A stretch of DNA of 53,694 bases, from assembly GCA_958414825.1 (NCBI GenBank), contig CATYXQ010000009.1, positions 1 to 53,694 of the forward strand, read 5' to 3'. The translations under genes and the position numbers were made by a program. This DNA is from an uncultured Eubacteriales bacterium (lineage in GTDB: Bacteria > Bacillota > Clostridia > Oscillospirales > CAG-272). The notes beneath the pieces were generated by a model. The model did not search any database, had not been told where the DNA came from, and was given only the letters and a program-made list of their open reading frames with translations. This document shows positions 23,532 to 32,461 of the stretch, one piece after another (positions within the stretch are counted from its first letter, which is position 1; each line of letters begins with the position of its first letter).

Positions 23532-24614
23532 CTATTCTTCTTTCGGGAACTGCTGCCGCCGTTTCGGCTCTTCCAGCATCCGCATCTCATCGCTAATCAT
23601 GCGGCCGACCGATTCAGCCAGCGCATCCACCGTGGACATGACCTTTGCATAATCCATACGGCATGGGCCGATTACGCCGATTGCGCCTACGACTCTGCCG
23701 TTCTTTTTGATCTTTTTCACCACCAACGTCGAATCGCTCATGCTGCTGCCCGGATTTTCCTTGCCGATCAGCACGCGAAGCTCGTCGCCCTCTATGCCGG
23801 ACACCGCGTCGAGCAGGCTGTCCTTGCGCTCGATTTCGCCGAGCAATCCGCGCAGTTTGTCAATATCCGTAAATTCAGGATATTCAAGCAGGCGCTCCAC
23901 GCCGTCAAACCGCACATCGCCTCCGCTCTGCTCCGCCATGACAGAGTAGACTTCTTTCATCGCGACCGAAAGCAACCGCGCCTCGCTCCCCATTTCCGCC
24001 TCCGCCTGCATGAGCAGCGGCAGGGTGATCTCGGCGGGCGTATGTCCGGCGATGTATTTGTTCAATACACCGGCAAGCAGCGCCGCCGCTGGAGGAAGCA
24101 CATCAAACGGGAGCCGGAGATACCGCGTCTGCGCGCTCCCGCTGCCCGAAAGCAGCACAAGAATCAGATTGCGGCTGTCAAAATACATGACCTCAAATCG
24201 CAAAATCCTGGACATCTCCGCTCGGGGCTTAATAGCCACCGCCGTATAATTGGTCATGCTGCCCGCAAGTCTTGACGCCTCGGTGAGAATGTTGTCCAGT
24301 TCCTGGCGTTTGCCGCGCAGCCGTTCAGCCATAAGCTCGGTTTCGGCGCGGGTCCGCTTGTATTCGTCCGCAAGACAATCGACATAAAAACGATAGCCGG
24401 CGCCGCTCGGGATCCGCCCTGCCGACGTATGCGGCTGTTCCAGATAACCAAACGCTTCCAGCGCCGCCATCTCGTTGCGGATGGTCGCAGGCGAACAGTT
24501 CGGCATCCGGGTCTTTGCGATATACTTTGAACCAACCGGTTCGCCGCCCTCGACATAAGCCTCGACAACCGCACGCAGGATCTGCGCCTGGCGCTTGCTC
24601 AGATTATGCTCCAA
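23532..24614 (-). CDS. hrcA: Heat-inducible transcription repressor HrcA
   Basis: Repressor of class I heat-shock genes that binds CIRCE elements and needs GroEL for activity. The 360-residue protein has the N-terminal winged helix (LSKRQAQILRAVVEAYVEGGEPVGSK, then CSPATIRNEMAALEAFGYLEQPHTSAGRIP) and the GAF-like and dimerisation domains ending in the conserved IGVIGPCRMDYAKV. The start is a TTG codon, with AAAGGAGG nine bases upstream. As first gene of the operon it represses its own synthesis through the CIRCE element just upstream. Confidence 0.95.
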   Translation of the reverse strand: MEHNLSKRQAQILRAVVEAYVEGGEPVGSKYIAKTRMPNCSPATIRNEMAALEAFGYLEQPHTSAGRIPSGAGYRFYVDCLADEYKRTRAETELMAERLRGKRQELDNILTEASRLAGSMTNYTAVAIKPRAEMSRILRFEVMYFDSRNLILVLLSGSGSAQTRYLRLPFDVLPPAAALLAGVLNKYIAGHTPAEITLPLLMQAEAEMGSEARLLSVAMKEVYSVMAEQSGGDVRFDGVERLLEYPEFTDIDKLRGLLGEIERKDSLLDAVSGIEGDELRVLIGKENPGSSMSDSTLVVKKIKKNGRVVGAIGVIGPCRMDYAKVMSTVDALAESVGRMISDEMRMLEEPKRRQQFPKEE

Positions 24615-24635
24615 GATACCAAACCTCCTTTGGTT

Positions 24636-24662
24636 TTAGCACTCTTTGTCGTCAAGTGCTAA
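24636..24662 (-). promoter_or_regulatory. CIRCE operator
   Basis: TTAGCACTC, nine bases, then AAGTGCTAA. One position departs from the canonical GAGTGCTAA right arm. It overlaps the expected transcription start of hrcA. Confidence 0.93.
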
Positions 24663-24673
24663 ACCTTGATTAG

Positions 24674-24702
24674 AATGTACCACCTCAAAACACTTTTGTC
24701 AA
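24674..24702 (-). promoter_or_regulatory. Promoter of the heat-shock operon
   Basis: Minus-strand TTGACA at 24697-24702, a 17-base spacer and TACATT at 24674-24679. The start would fall at the edge of CIRCE, which explains repression by HrcA. Confidence 0.85.
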
Positions 24703-24909
24703 GGGTTTTTCCCAATATTTTTTGTGATTTTTGGGTGAAAAGTCCAAAATGTTTGCAACCGAACCATTCAGGTGCTAATTTTTTTGCAGACGTTTTGCTT
24801 TAAATTGGTTTTTATATATATAAAGGATAAAAACCGACATTTCGACGCAGACGGCGTCTATCCGCCCGGCGCAGTGACAAAAGCCATTCGGAGCGAAACA
24901 GCGCCAAAC

Positions 24910-24952
24910 AAAAGGCAGTACACAGAATCTGATTTTCATGTGTCTGCCTTTT
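24910..24952 (-). terminator. Terminator of the ACP/ligase/DNRLRE cluster
   Basis: AAAAGGCAG and CTGCCTTTT pair, followed on the minus strand by TTTTGTTTGG. A second hairpin (GGTTTTTAT with ATAAAAACC, 24807-24835) lies further on. Apart from these, CIRCE and the hrcA promoter, the stretch 24615-25040 shows no gene. Confidence 0.6.
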
Positions 24953-25040
24953 ATTTTTTGGCATTTCAATCAACCGCCTGCCGAAAACCGAAGAGGGACA
25001 ATTTGCGCTTTCGCCGGTGCAACCGGGACAAGCGGCGCTT

Positions 25041-27515
25041 TTATGCCGCGTCTCCGCTGACTGGCTGCGGCAAATCTCCGATTTCCCGCACGGCACTGTA
25101 GCTTTTGCCGTCAAAAATCAGCGCGGCGCCCCCAAGATACGGGTGCCGCCCGCCGAGATAGGAAGGCAAAGTCATGCAGCGGGTAAACAAATTCCGCCTG
25201 AGCAGCGCCTCGTCATTCCAGGCAACATACAAAACACGCTTTGAATAGTTCCACGGACTTCGCACAAGCTGCATCACGCAAAATCTGCCCGGATAAAACC
25301 GCCCCGCATACCAAAATCCGCCCTCGTCCATCCGGATGGGCGCATTTTCTTCGAGCATACGGTAAAAAGGACTGTCATCCCGACCTACGGCGATCATGCT
25401 GCAGGCTGAAAGATCGACCGAATCTCCGGCCTGCGGGCGCTGGGCAATTGAATACCAAACCGCGACCTCGGACATAAGTCCGTTCGTCTGCGGCCGCGCA
25501 AAAGCGTTTGCCGCCGCTAAAACAGGCGCGGAAGCCCCCTTTGGCACAAAGATTTTCATCGGTTCCATATACACGTCCAAGAGCCCGTTGCCCTTGGACG
25601 GTTCGACGTCCGCGCTTGGGAACGGAATCGGATGAAAACCGTGACTATCATACCGAAAGTGCAGACAATCCTCCGAGACATAGGCAAAGTTGAAGCTTTT
25701 GCCGTTGAGCCGGACGGTAAACGAATCGCGGTTCACAAAAGGCGGAAGCGCGATCGTCAGCCCGGCGGCGCCGCTCAGCCGAATGTCAAGAATGCTTCTG
25801 CCCGCGTCCACCTGCAAAATACACCGCTGCTTGCCCGGCGCAATCCCATGCAGCGTGATCCAATAAGCGCGAAGATGCCGATTTCGATCGGTGTAATACG
25901 AAAACCGCTGCGGATACAGTTCCCTCTCCCACATGAAAAGCTCGGAAAGCGCCGCGGTATTCATCCAGACGCGCTGAATCGTGAGATGATTATGACAGGA
26001 TACGGACAAAAGCCGTACCGTTTCGGAATACTTCTTTCCCTCTGTATACAGCTTTTTGACGTCGGGATAAAATTCATCTGTCTCCGAAGAAATCAGCGTT
26101 GTATGAAGCGCGCTGAGGTTGCGCATTTTTTTAATTTCGGCGCGACCGGACAGCGCATAGACGCCTGCAAACAGATGCGGATAGGCCTCGGCCACGGCGA
26201 GCGCCGCAGACGCGCCGTTTGAATATCCGCCGATATAAATCCGGTTTTCATCCACACGGAATTTCTGCCTCAGATCACGCAGCGCCGAAAGGATTGCGGC
26301 CTCCCCGATATAGCTGCCCATCGTCACGCCGCGTCCCGAAATATCCGCAACAATTAAATTTTCAAGCTCCGAATCCTCAAACTGCTGACCGTAAGAACCG
26401 TACTCCTTGGTGCTGCATATAATCAACAGCGGATATTCCCGCTCGGCGAGATACCCCCTCGGCAGCGTCACCCGGTAAAAATTTACGCTGTCGTCAAGCG
26501 GATCCCGGAAAAAGACGCGCTTTGTACCCGGCAAATACAGCCTCTGAAGAGCGCCGTCTTTCATTTCTTTCAAAAAATCTTTTAAAATCTGCGAAAAATG
26601 CAGCCGCATATACGGAATGCCGCCGGGCGCGTCAATTCGGCTGCACAGCCCCAAAACCGCCTCCCGGTCATACGGCAGACAAAACGGCGAGGACGCAAGC
26701 CGCCGGGCAAATTCCACAAGCTCTTCAATATGCTTCTGATATTCGTATACATAGATCCGCCGTGAAATTTTTACCGTGCGGCCGTCCTTTCCCTTTCCGC
26801 AAAAGATCAAATCAAGACCGTTCAGACAATCCGGACAATAGGAAAAACGCGTTTTGTCCAACCGGTATACCCGCGCAAATCGGACGCGCTTTGAAAATAC
26901 GCGCCGACCTGTATCCACATCGCGCATTTCCATACGGATTTTCGTCCCAAAGGCAAACTGCCGCTGATCCAGTCTGGTTAAGAGAAACTCGATTTTCGGC
27001 AGTTTGGAAAAATCCCGCTTTTCCATATACAAAGCGAACCCGCGGTCGGTCAGCGTCCGGTTTTCCGGAGCCGCCGCCGACAAAAGCGCGCCGCTTTCCG
27101 CCATTTCCGTGCGAATCTGTACTTCATACGTACTTTCTTCTCCGAGCGCATCCAGCCAAAAGATATTCTCTCCCCTTTTCAGGCGTACAACAAGCACCTG
27201 CGAGCACGCATTGAAGATATGAATCAGTTCGCCGCCTAAAAAAATCTTTGTACTCCGGTTCGCACTGACCAAAAGGGACAAAAAGCATTCTTTTTCCGAC
27301 CGGATCGAAAACTGCGCGCGAAGCACCGTACCGTGCCCGGCGTCCATATGAAACATCCCCGCCCGGTCGGCTGTCGCCCTGCCGCTTTCGAGCGGCGCGC
27401 CGTAATTGCCATCGGCATTCATAAACAGCCGCGCGGGTTTCGCATATACAAAATAAGTCAGTCGCCGAACCCAGCATCCGGTCGAATCTTCTCTGTAATT
27501 TTTCTTATAGTTCAT
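25041..27515 (-). CDS. Large alpha/beta-hydrolase with lectin-like flanking regions
   Basis: An 824-residue protein without signal peptide or membrane segment. The middle is an esterase-type alpha/beta hydrolase: oxyanion and strand region EYPLLIICSTKEYG, nucleophile motif GYSNG with Ser near 432, an Asp-rich TDEFYPD loop, and CHNH with the probable catalytic His near 508-510. The first 200 residues resemble a beta-sandwich binding module; the C-terminal 250 include another beta-rich part. AAGGAG is eight bases before ATG 27515, which overlaps the end of the nitroreductase gene. It is the last gene of the cluster; it may release or hydrolyse an ester or thioester product, or act on an acylated glycan. 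The substrate is unknown. Confidence 0.7.
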   Translation of the reverse strand: MNYKKNYREDSTGCWVRRLTYFVYAKPARLFMNADGNYGAPLESGRATADRAGMFHMDAGHGTVLRAQFSIRSEKECFLSLLVSANRSTKIFLGGELIHIFNACSQVLVVRLKRGENIFWLDALGEESTYEVQIRTEMAESGALLSAAAPENRTLTDRGFALYMEKRDFSKLPKIEFLLTRLDQRQFAFGTKIRMEMRDVDTGRRVFSKRVRFARVYRLDKTRFSYCPDCLNGLDLIFCGKGKDGRTVKISRRIYVYEYQKHIEELVEFARRLASSPFCLPYDREAVLGLCSRIDAPGGIPYMRLHFSQILKDFLKEMKDGALQRLYLPGTKRVFFRDPLDDSVNFYRVTLPRGYLAEREYPLLIICSTKEYGSYGQQFEDSELENLIVADISGRGVTMGSYIGEAAILSALRDLRQKFRVDENRIYIGGYSNGASAALAVAEAYPHLFAGVYALSGRAEIKKMRNLSALHTTLISSETDEFYPDVKKLYTEGKKYSETVRLLSVSCHNHLTIQRVWMNTAALSELFMWERELYPQRFSYYTDRNRHLRAYWITLHGIAPGKQRCILQVDAGRSILDIRLSGAAGLTIALPPFVNRDSFTVRLNGKSFNFAYVSEDCLHFRYDSHGFHPIPFPSADVEPSKGNGLLDVYMEPMKIFVPKGASAPVLAAANAFARPQTNGLMSEVAVWYSIAQRPQAGDSVDLSACSMIAVGRDDSPFYRMLEENAPIRMDEGGFWYAGRFYPGRFCVMQLVRSPWNYSKRVLYVAWNDEALLRRNLFTRCMTLPSYLGGRHPYLGGAALIFDGKSYSAVREIGDLPQPVSGDAA

Positions 27516-28038
27516 CCCAGGCGCTCCTTTTTTCAAGCAATTCCGCCGGACGCTTCCGAGGCGCAGGACGGCGTTCCTCGGAAAGGCTGTTATCGCGGTA
27601 TCCAATCGCAACCAGCGACATCAAAATACAGCCGTTTGTCCGAAACCGTTTGGCAAGATACCGCCCCGCATCCTCGATATTTTCGCAGACCCAGCAGGCG
27701 GCAAGTCCGGCCTCCTCCGCGCACAACAGCATATTTTCAATCGCCGCGCCGATCGCCATATTGTCCTTTGCCTCCGCGTAACACCGGCTTTCACATTTGT
27801 ATACCGCAATCACAAGGGAAGCAAGCTCAATAAAACGGCTTCTCCGCATCAAACTCGCCAAATCGAAAATCATCTGCTGTTCATCCAGCACCGCAAAACA
27901 CCAGGGCTGCGAGTTTTTGCCTGAGGGCGCGGCCGCCGCGGCCTCAAGCATCTTTTCAATCTTGTCCTGCGGCACTGTTCTTTGACGAAAGCTCCGCACG
28001 CTCCGGCGCGCCGTGATGGCTTTCATTACATATTCCAT
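27505..28038 (-). CDS. Nitroreductase-family flavoprotein
   Basis: A 177-residue FMN-dependent oxidoreductase. ITARRSVRSF is the family's N-terminal FMN phosphate-binding segment, PSGKNSQPW binds the flavin, and AIGAAIENMLLCAEEAGLAACWV is the dimer core. Some relatives act as dehydrogenases or azoline oxidases in natural-product pathways, others reduce nitro compounds or quinones. ATG 28038 has GGAG at better spacing than ATG 28044. It overlaps the esterase gene by 11 bases. A hairpin upstream may reduce its expression relative to the earlier cluster genes. Confidence 0.85.
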   Translation of the reverse strand: MEYVMKAITARRSVRSFRQRTVPQDKIEKMLEAAAAAPSGKNSQPWCFAVLDEQQMIFDLASLMRRSRFIELASLVIAVYKCESRCYAEAKDNMAIGAAIENMLLCAEEAGLAACWVCENIEDAGRYLAKRFRTNGCILMSLVAIGYRDNSLSEERRPAPRKRPAELLEKRSAWDEL

Positions 28039-28067
28039 AAACATTTTCTCCTTTCCGATTTTAAAAC

Positions 28068-28099
28068 CGCCCTCTGTGCCAAAACCCGCGCAGAGGGCG
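28068..28099 (-). terminator. Internal terminator or attenuator in the cluster
   Basis: CGCCCTCTG and CAGAGGGCG form a 9-bp stem followed on the minus strand by GTTTTAAAA, between the 385-residue protein gene and the nitroreductase gene. Confidence 0.5.
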
Positions 28100-28119
28100 A
28101 TAGCGTTTTGCCGCTATAT

Positions 28120-29277
28120 TTACATTGGATCGCTCTTTGACTGCTCAATGCCGACCTCAAGAATCTGCGGCGCATAACAGCAGTCCCCGGTCGCGATCAC
28201 GCTGCAATCCTCATGGCCAGGCATATTGCGAAGCACCACCCCCTCCGAACGGCGCAGACAGTGCGTCTTCGGGTCGGTCAAAAGCGCCGTCAGATCCAGC
28301 CTATAATAACCGTCTATGGATTCGGAAACGGTCAACTGATCGCCGCATGCGATTTTATTCTTCCAGTTGGAACCGAAGCTGCAAAAACGGGCGCGCGGCA
28401 AAAACGCGGTCAGCGGATTTTTGCCCTTTTCAAAAATCGGAATATACATCCGCACATATCGTATCGGCATACGCTCGATGTCAAAAACCTTTTTGCGGCT
28501 TGTTTTGGTATACAGCCACTGCTCTCCGAGCATGAGCGTCTGCCCTAAAAACGCGACGCTCCCGTAACAGTTATTGCGTGAAGGCGAACGGCTCTCCACC
28601 GTGGTATCCTGAAAGAACTTTCCTTCATATAAGTTGATCTCGAACAAAAGCGTATGCGCCTTGCGCGTACTCGCCTCCACATGGACAAGATAGGTTCGGT
28701 CGCTCACCCGCTCCAGCGTAACCGTCGCAGGAAACACTTTCCCGCTCCCGTTTTCCCGCGCATACAGCGTGGAAATCACAAAAAACGGCGCAAATTGTTC
28801 GCGCATAAACGCAATGTACTTTGAATTGGATTTGATTCTTTCAAACGCTTCCGTGGTCCGCATCTCAAATGTGAACGGTTCTCCGCCCTGCATGGACGCT
28901 TCAACGGCAATGCCGTTGAGCGTCGGTTCTACGCGGATCGAACGGCCGTAAAGCACGCCGCCGACGCACTCTGCGCCCTCCATCCCGTCCAAGTCGATCA
29001 AAAGATCGCCGAAGCTGTCCGAAAGCTTCATTTTCCGTCCGGAAGACGTTATCATCGAATTGGCGCCCTCAAACATGCGCACGCCGCCCGTCTCCAGAAA
29101 ATTCAAATCGACCAGCCGCCCGCTTGAGCGGCGGTAAACCGGCGTGTTGAAGTAATAGGCGGTCTGAGAATCCGCCTCCTGAATCAGCACCCTGTATATA
29201 TTCTGGTTTTTGCCGGACATGTGAAACGCCCGTCCGCCGCGAATCTGCCGAATTGTATCTAAAACTGTTTTATTCAT
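28120..29277 (-). CDS. Uncharacterised beta-rich protein with DNRLRE-like C-terminus
   Basis: A 385-residue protein I cannot place in a family as a whole. It is predicted to be mostly beta-strand, with no signal peptide or membrane helix. Its last 60 residues (YYRLDLTALLTDP, then EGVVLRNMPGHED, then APQILEVGIEQ) follow the order seen at the end of DNRLRE-type domains and parallel the neighbour's FDVTALFARHGKA...LALRMVDESDG region. AAGGGG is nine bases before the ATG, which overlaps the upstream gene by eight bases. It may be a binding or structural partner of the 515-residue DNRLRE protein. Confidence 0.5.
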   Translation of the reverse strand: MNKTVLDTIRQIRGGRAFHMSGKNQNIYRVLIQEADSQTAYYFNTPVYRRSSGRLVDLNFLETGGVRMFEGANSMITSSGRKMKLSDSFGDLLIDLDGMEGAECVGGVLYGRSIRVEPTLNGIAVEASMQGGEPFTFEMRTTEAFERIKSNSKYIAFMREQFAPFFVISTLYARENGSGKVFPATVTLERVSDRTYLVHVEASTRKAHTLLFEINLYEGKFFQDTTVESRSPSRNNCYGSVAFLGQTLMLGEQWLYTKTSRKKVFDIERMPIRYVRMYIPIFEKGKNPLTAFLPRARFCSFGSNWKNKIACGDQLTVSESIDGYYRLDLTALLTDPKTHCLRRSEGVVLRNMPGHEDCSVIATGDCCYAPQILEVGIEQSKSDPM

Positions 29278-30817
29278 TGTTTATTTCCCCTTTCGTTCCG
29301 CTTTCGCGGCTGCAAAGGCAGATCCGGTCAAAGCCGGCCATGCCGAAACTGCCGCCGTATTCGCAATAAACCTCAATCCGATCGACGGCGCGCATTTTGC
29401 GCTTGGAAAATTCGACCTCGGCATACTGCCAGCCGTCTTTGCCGCAAAACTCCGCCGTATAATCCTCAAAAGCGTCTTCCTCGCTTTTATAGACGATTCT
29501 TGCGCGCAGGCGAAAGATCGGCGCATCTTTTCCGGTATGAAAAGTCGCGGGCGTCAGTCCCGCTGCGCGGGCAAAACCCGAAAGCGTGAAAACGCTGTGC
29601 GCCTCGATTTCCTGCCGCAACAAAACCCGCCTGCACACATATGTCCGCGTATCCGGCGTTCCCATAAGCCGCACGGAAGCATGTGAAGCATCGAAAGAAA
29701 GTTCCGGATGATCCGCATAAACGCCCCAAAGCGAATGCGTCCAACCCGAAAGTCCCTGCTCAAAACCGCCGTTTTCGAGCAAATTATATACGCCCGGCAA
29801 ACTGCCGTATTCAAGCTGGGCGCCGTCAACCGCCGCGCAGCCGAATCCGTCCATCAAAATTTCCGCCCGAATCCGGTCGTACATCCGTCCGCTAAACGTC
29901 ACATAGAGGCGCGCATACCCGCCCGGCAGAGCGACCGCGCGGCTTTTGGCGCATACAAGACCGCCGCATGTAACCCGAAGATAGATGCCCGGCGAAACGC
30001 CGTGCACGCCGCTGGTGATTCCCGCAGTCCCCAGAGGCCGCACATAGGCCGAAAAGACATAGTTTCCCGAAGCGGGCAGACACACCTCCTGATACAACCC
30101 GCTCTCGGTTGCCGTATCGTCCGACGAGCGGAAAACTGCCGCGCCGCGGCCCAGCAACGCGCCCGCCTCGCGTATACAGACCTCAAAGTCGTCACATTCA
30201 TACTGCGCGCGCCAAAGCGCCAGATCAGCAAAGCTTTCAAAGCCGTGCCCGCAAAGCAGATTGCAGCTTCCGCGTTTTCGGGCGGCGGGTACGCGGACAC
30301 GCGCCTCCCTCTCGCCGTACACAACCGAAAGAACAAAGACCTGCTGCGCATCCGGCGAGCCGCCGAACGTCGCAAAGCTCCCGTCTCCGTCGGATTCATC
30401 GACCATCCGCAACGCAAGCGTATAAATGCGCGCGGCTTTTCCGTGCCGGGCAAACAACGCCGTCACGTCAAAGCGATGCCGGCATACGCCGCTTTTCGGG
30501 TTGCTGTAATCCAGCGGCCAGGGCGCGCTGGTCGGCGTGCATTTGCCCGTTTTCAATCGACCGTAGGCTCGGTATACGCCAATCTTTGCGCTCCCCCCGC
30601 AGACTCCCTCAATTTGAGAGAGCGAAAGCTCCGCACGCAGGATTTTCATATTTTGAGGAAGCGCGGGCACCTCAAAGCGCAAATACACGCGCCGGCGCCC
30701 CTCAAGATCACAGTCGCCTGCAAGCACCGTATGCTTGTCCGATGCATATATCCGACCGTCCTGCCATTCGTATGTACCGATCAGACGGCAGAGAACCGTA
30801 TGTTCATGTCTCTCCAT
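29270..30817 (-). CDS. DNRLRE-domain protein with carbohydrate-binding-like modules
   Basis: A 515-residue protein. Residues about 10-165 match the DNRLRE pattern (RVYLRFEVPALPQ..ILRAELSLSQ, CRHRFDVTALF, FATFGGSPDAQQ). The remainder has two jelly-roll-like parts, the second opening with NLLENGGFEQGLSGWTHS, the classic start of CBM4/9-type carbohydrate-binding modules. Such domains normally occur on secreted proteins, yet there is no signal peptide: ATG 30817 has AAGGAG six bases upstream and the N-terminus is charged. It overlaps the ligase gene by 14 bases. Its position in a cytosolic ACP pathway is odd; it may be exported by another route or serve as an intracellular scaffold. Confidence 0.65.
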   Translation of the reverse strand: MERHEHTVLCRLIGTYEWQDGRIYASDKHTVLAGDCDLEGRRRVYLRFEVPALPQNMKILRAELSLSQIEGVCGGSAKIGVYRAYGRLKTGKCTPTSAPWPLDYSNPKSGVCRHRFDVTALFARHGKAARIYTLALRMVDESDGDGSFATFGGSPDAQQVFVLSVVYGEREARVRVPAARKRGSCNLLCGHGFESFADLALWRAQYECDDFEVCIREAGALLGRGAAVFRSSDDTATESGLYQEVCLPASGNYVFSAYVRPLGTAGITSGVHGVSPGIYLRVTCGGLVCAKSRAVALPGGYARLYVTFSGRMYDRIRAEILMDGFGCAAVDGAQLEYGSLPGVYNLLENGGFEQGLSGWTHSLWGVYADHPELSFDASHASVRLMGTPDTRTYVCRRVLLRQEIEAHSVFTLSGFARAAGLTPATFHTGKDAPIFRLRARIVYKSEEDAFEDYTAEFCGKDGWQYAEVEFSKRKMRAVDRIEVYCEYGGSFGMAGFDRICLCSRESGTKGEINNE

Positions 30818-32207
30818 GTCCTGCTCCTTCATCTTTTGGGCGAATCAGCTTTCCGGAAGCGTTTTTCGGCAGGCTGTCCGCAAGTTCAATCACCGACGGC
30901 CGCTCATATGCGGGAAGCCGGCGGCGGCAAATTTCGGCGACGTCCTCCCGGTCAAGCCCCGGTGCAACGACCCGCACGCCGATATACTGCCGCCCGTTCG
31001 CGTCCCGTGCGCCGAAAGCCAGTGCATCCTCGATTTTCCCGTCGGCGCGCAGAGCGCATTCAATTTCCTGCGGATAGATGTTCATACCGGCCAGAATAAT
31101 CATATTGTCTTTCCGGCACTTGATCGTAATCCGCCCCTCGTCGTCCATCGCAGCCATATCGCCCGTGTGCAGCCAGCCGCCCCGAAGCGCTTTTTCCGTC
31201 GCATCGGGCGCACGGTAATATCCCTGCATCACGCTGGGACCTGAAACGAGCAGTTCCCCGTCCGTCCCGCGCGGCACCTCGACGCCCGCCGCATCAACAA
31301 TACGCGCGCGCAGAGAATGCAACGGGTATCCGACCGTTTCCGGATGTGCGTCAAAGAGTTCGGGCGGCAAATACGCCACGCGCGGCGACGCTTCCGTAAG
31401 GCCGTAAACATTCATCACGCGCGTATCGGGGAACGCCTGCCGAATCGCCGCCGCCGTATTTTGTTCCATGCACTCCCCGCTCGATACCAGCAGACGAAGC
31501 GAAAGGTTGTCCGGCATACGCCGTGCGAGGCGCGAAAGCAGTGAAAAGAGCGTCGGCGTTCCGCACAGCACCGTGATTTTCTCCCTGACGATCTCCTCCA
31601 AAAGCGCGGCAGGATTGAACGCCTCGCTGTAAAAGCGGATATCCGTTCCCCGCAAAAGCGAAATCAGAAATTCTCCGGTCAGCACCGCGCAGTGGTAAAG
31701 CGGACGGGAGATCAGAATGCGGTCGGTGCAGCGAAGGTCAAAATACCGGTCAATATCCCGAAGATTGGCCATGAGATTCTCCGCGCTTATCATCGCGCCT
31801 TTCGGCGCGCCCGTAGTTCCCGAAGTACACATAATCAGCGCGGGATGCGCGTCCGGCGCGGCAGAAGCGCTCGTCTGCCGTTTCCCATAAGGCACAGCCC
31901 GAATCTGCCCGTCTGCGTCTGTCAAAATGCAGTCCGGCTCAGTCAGGTTCAAAATCCGCTCGCAGTGTACTTCGCCATACCGCTCGGAGAGCGGAATCGC
32001 CGTCACCCCTGCGGCAAGACAGGCAAGCAGCGACAGTCCCGCGTTGTATTCGGACGTGCACCGCACCGCATACTTTCCGGGCAAAAGCGAAGCGGCGAGA
32101 CGTTCGGTCTCCGCCGCCGCCTCGGCAAACGTACAACTCCGCTCACCCTCCGAAAAGCGGCTTCCCGGATGCCGGAGCATTCCGGATTTTATAAAATTCC
32201 AGAGCAT
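30804..32207 (-). CDS. Adenylate-forming acyl/aminoacyl ligase
   Basis: A 467-residue ANL-superfamily enzyme that should activate a carboxylic acid as acyl-AMP and load it on a thiol. It has the P-loop MCTSGTTGAPKGAM, the YGLTEASP motif, GWLHTGDMA, the hinge KCRKDNMIILAGMNIYP, and the C-terminal catalytic Lys in LPKNASGKLIRP. It is shorter than most acyl-CoA synthetases and is immediately downstream of an acyl carrier protein gene (11-base gap), so loading that carrier rather than CoA is the simplest reading. The substrate-pocket residues cannot be interpreted reliably from sequence alone. Confidence 0.88.
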   Translation of the reverse strand: MLWNFIKSGMLRHPGSRFSEGERSCTFAEAAAETERLAASLLPGKYAVRCTSEYNAGLSLLACLAAGVTAIPLSERYGEVHCERILNLTEPDCILTDADGQIRAVPYGKRQTSASAAPDAHPALIMCTSGTTGAPKGAMISAENLMANLRDIDRYFDLRCTDRILISRPLYHCAVLTGEFLISLLRGTDIRFYSEAFNPAALLEEIVREKITVLCGTPTLFSLLSRLARRMPDNLSLRLLVSSGECMEQNTAAAIRQAFPDTRVMNVYGLTEASPRVAYLPPELFDAHPETVGYPLHSLRARIVDAAGVEVPRGTDGELLVSGPSVMQGYYRAPDATEKALRGGWLHTGDMAAMDDEGRITIKCRKDNMIILAGMNIYPQEIECALRADGKIEDALAFGARDANGRQYIGVRVVAPGLDREDVAEICRRRLPAYERPSVIELADSLPKNASGKLIRPKDEGAGHGET

Positions 32208-32218
32208 ATATTTCCTCC

Positions 32219-32461
32219 TCAGTCCGGCATAACGTATTTTTCGGCAAGCGCCGTCAAATCGCCGACCGTTTTCAGTTTAAAAAAATTCATATCCGACTGC
32301 CTAAACGTAATGCCGAGCGCATCCTCCAGTCCAAGCAAAAGATCGACCATTTTCAAACTGCTGAGTCCGAGATCGCCCACAAGCGTGCGCGTCGGCGCAA
32401 CATCCTCCGCGCCGCTCACCCGTTTGAGAACGCCGCCGACCGCCTTTTCAATGTTTTCCAT
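32219..32461 (-). CDS. Acyl carrier protein
   Basis: An 80-residue four-helix carrier domain. The phosphopantetheine attachment serine lies in DLGLSSLKMVDLL, where the usual Asp-Ser-Leu is Ser-Ser-Leu; helix II and the ALGITF segment are typical. It carries the intermediate for the adjacent ligase. It overlaps the kinase-like gene by 14 bases. No fatty-acid synthesis genes are nearby, so this is a dedicated pathway carrier rather than AcpP. No phosphopantetheinyl transferase gene is in the cluster, so a chromosomal one would be needed. Confidence 0.88.
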   Translation of the reverse strand: MENIEKAVGGVLKRVSGAEDVAPTRTLVGDLGLSSLKMVDLLLGLEDALGITFRQSDMNFFKLKTVGDLTALAEKYVMPD

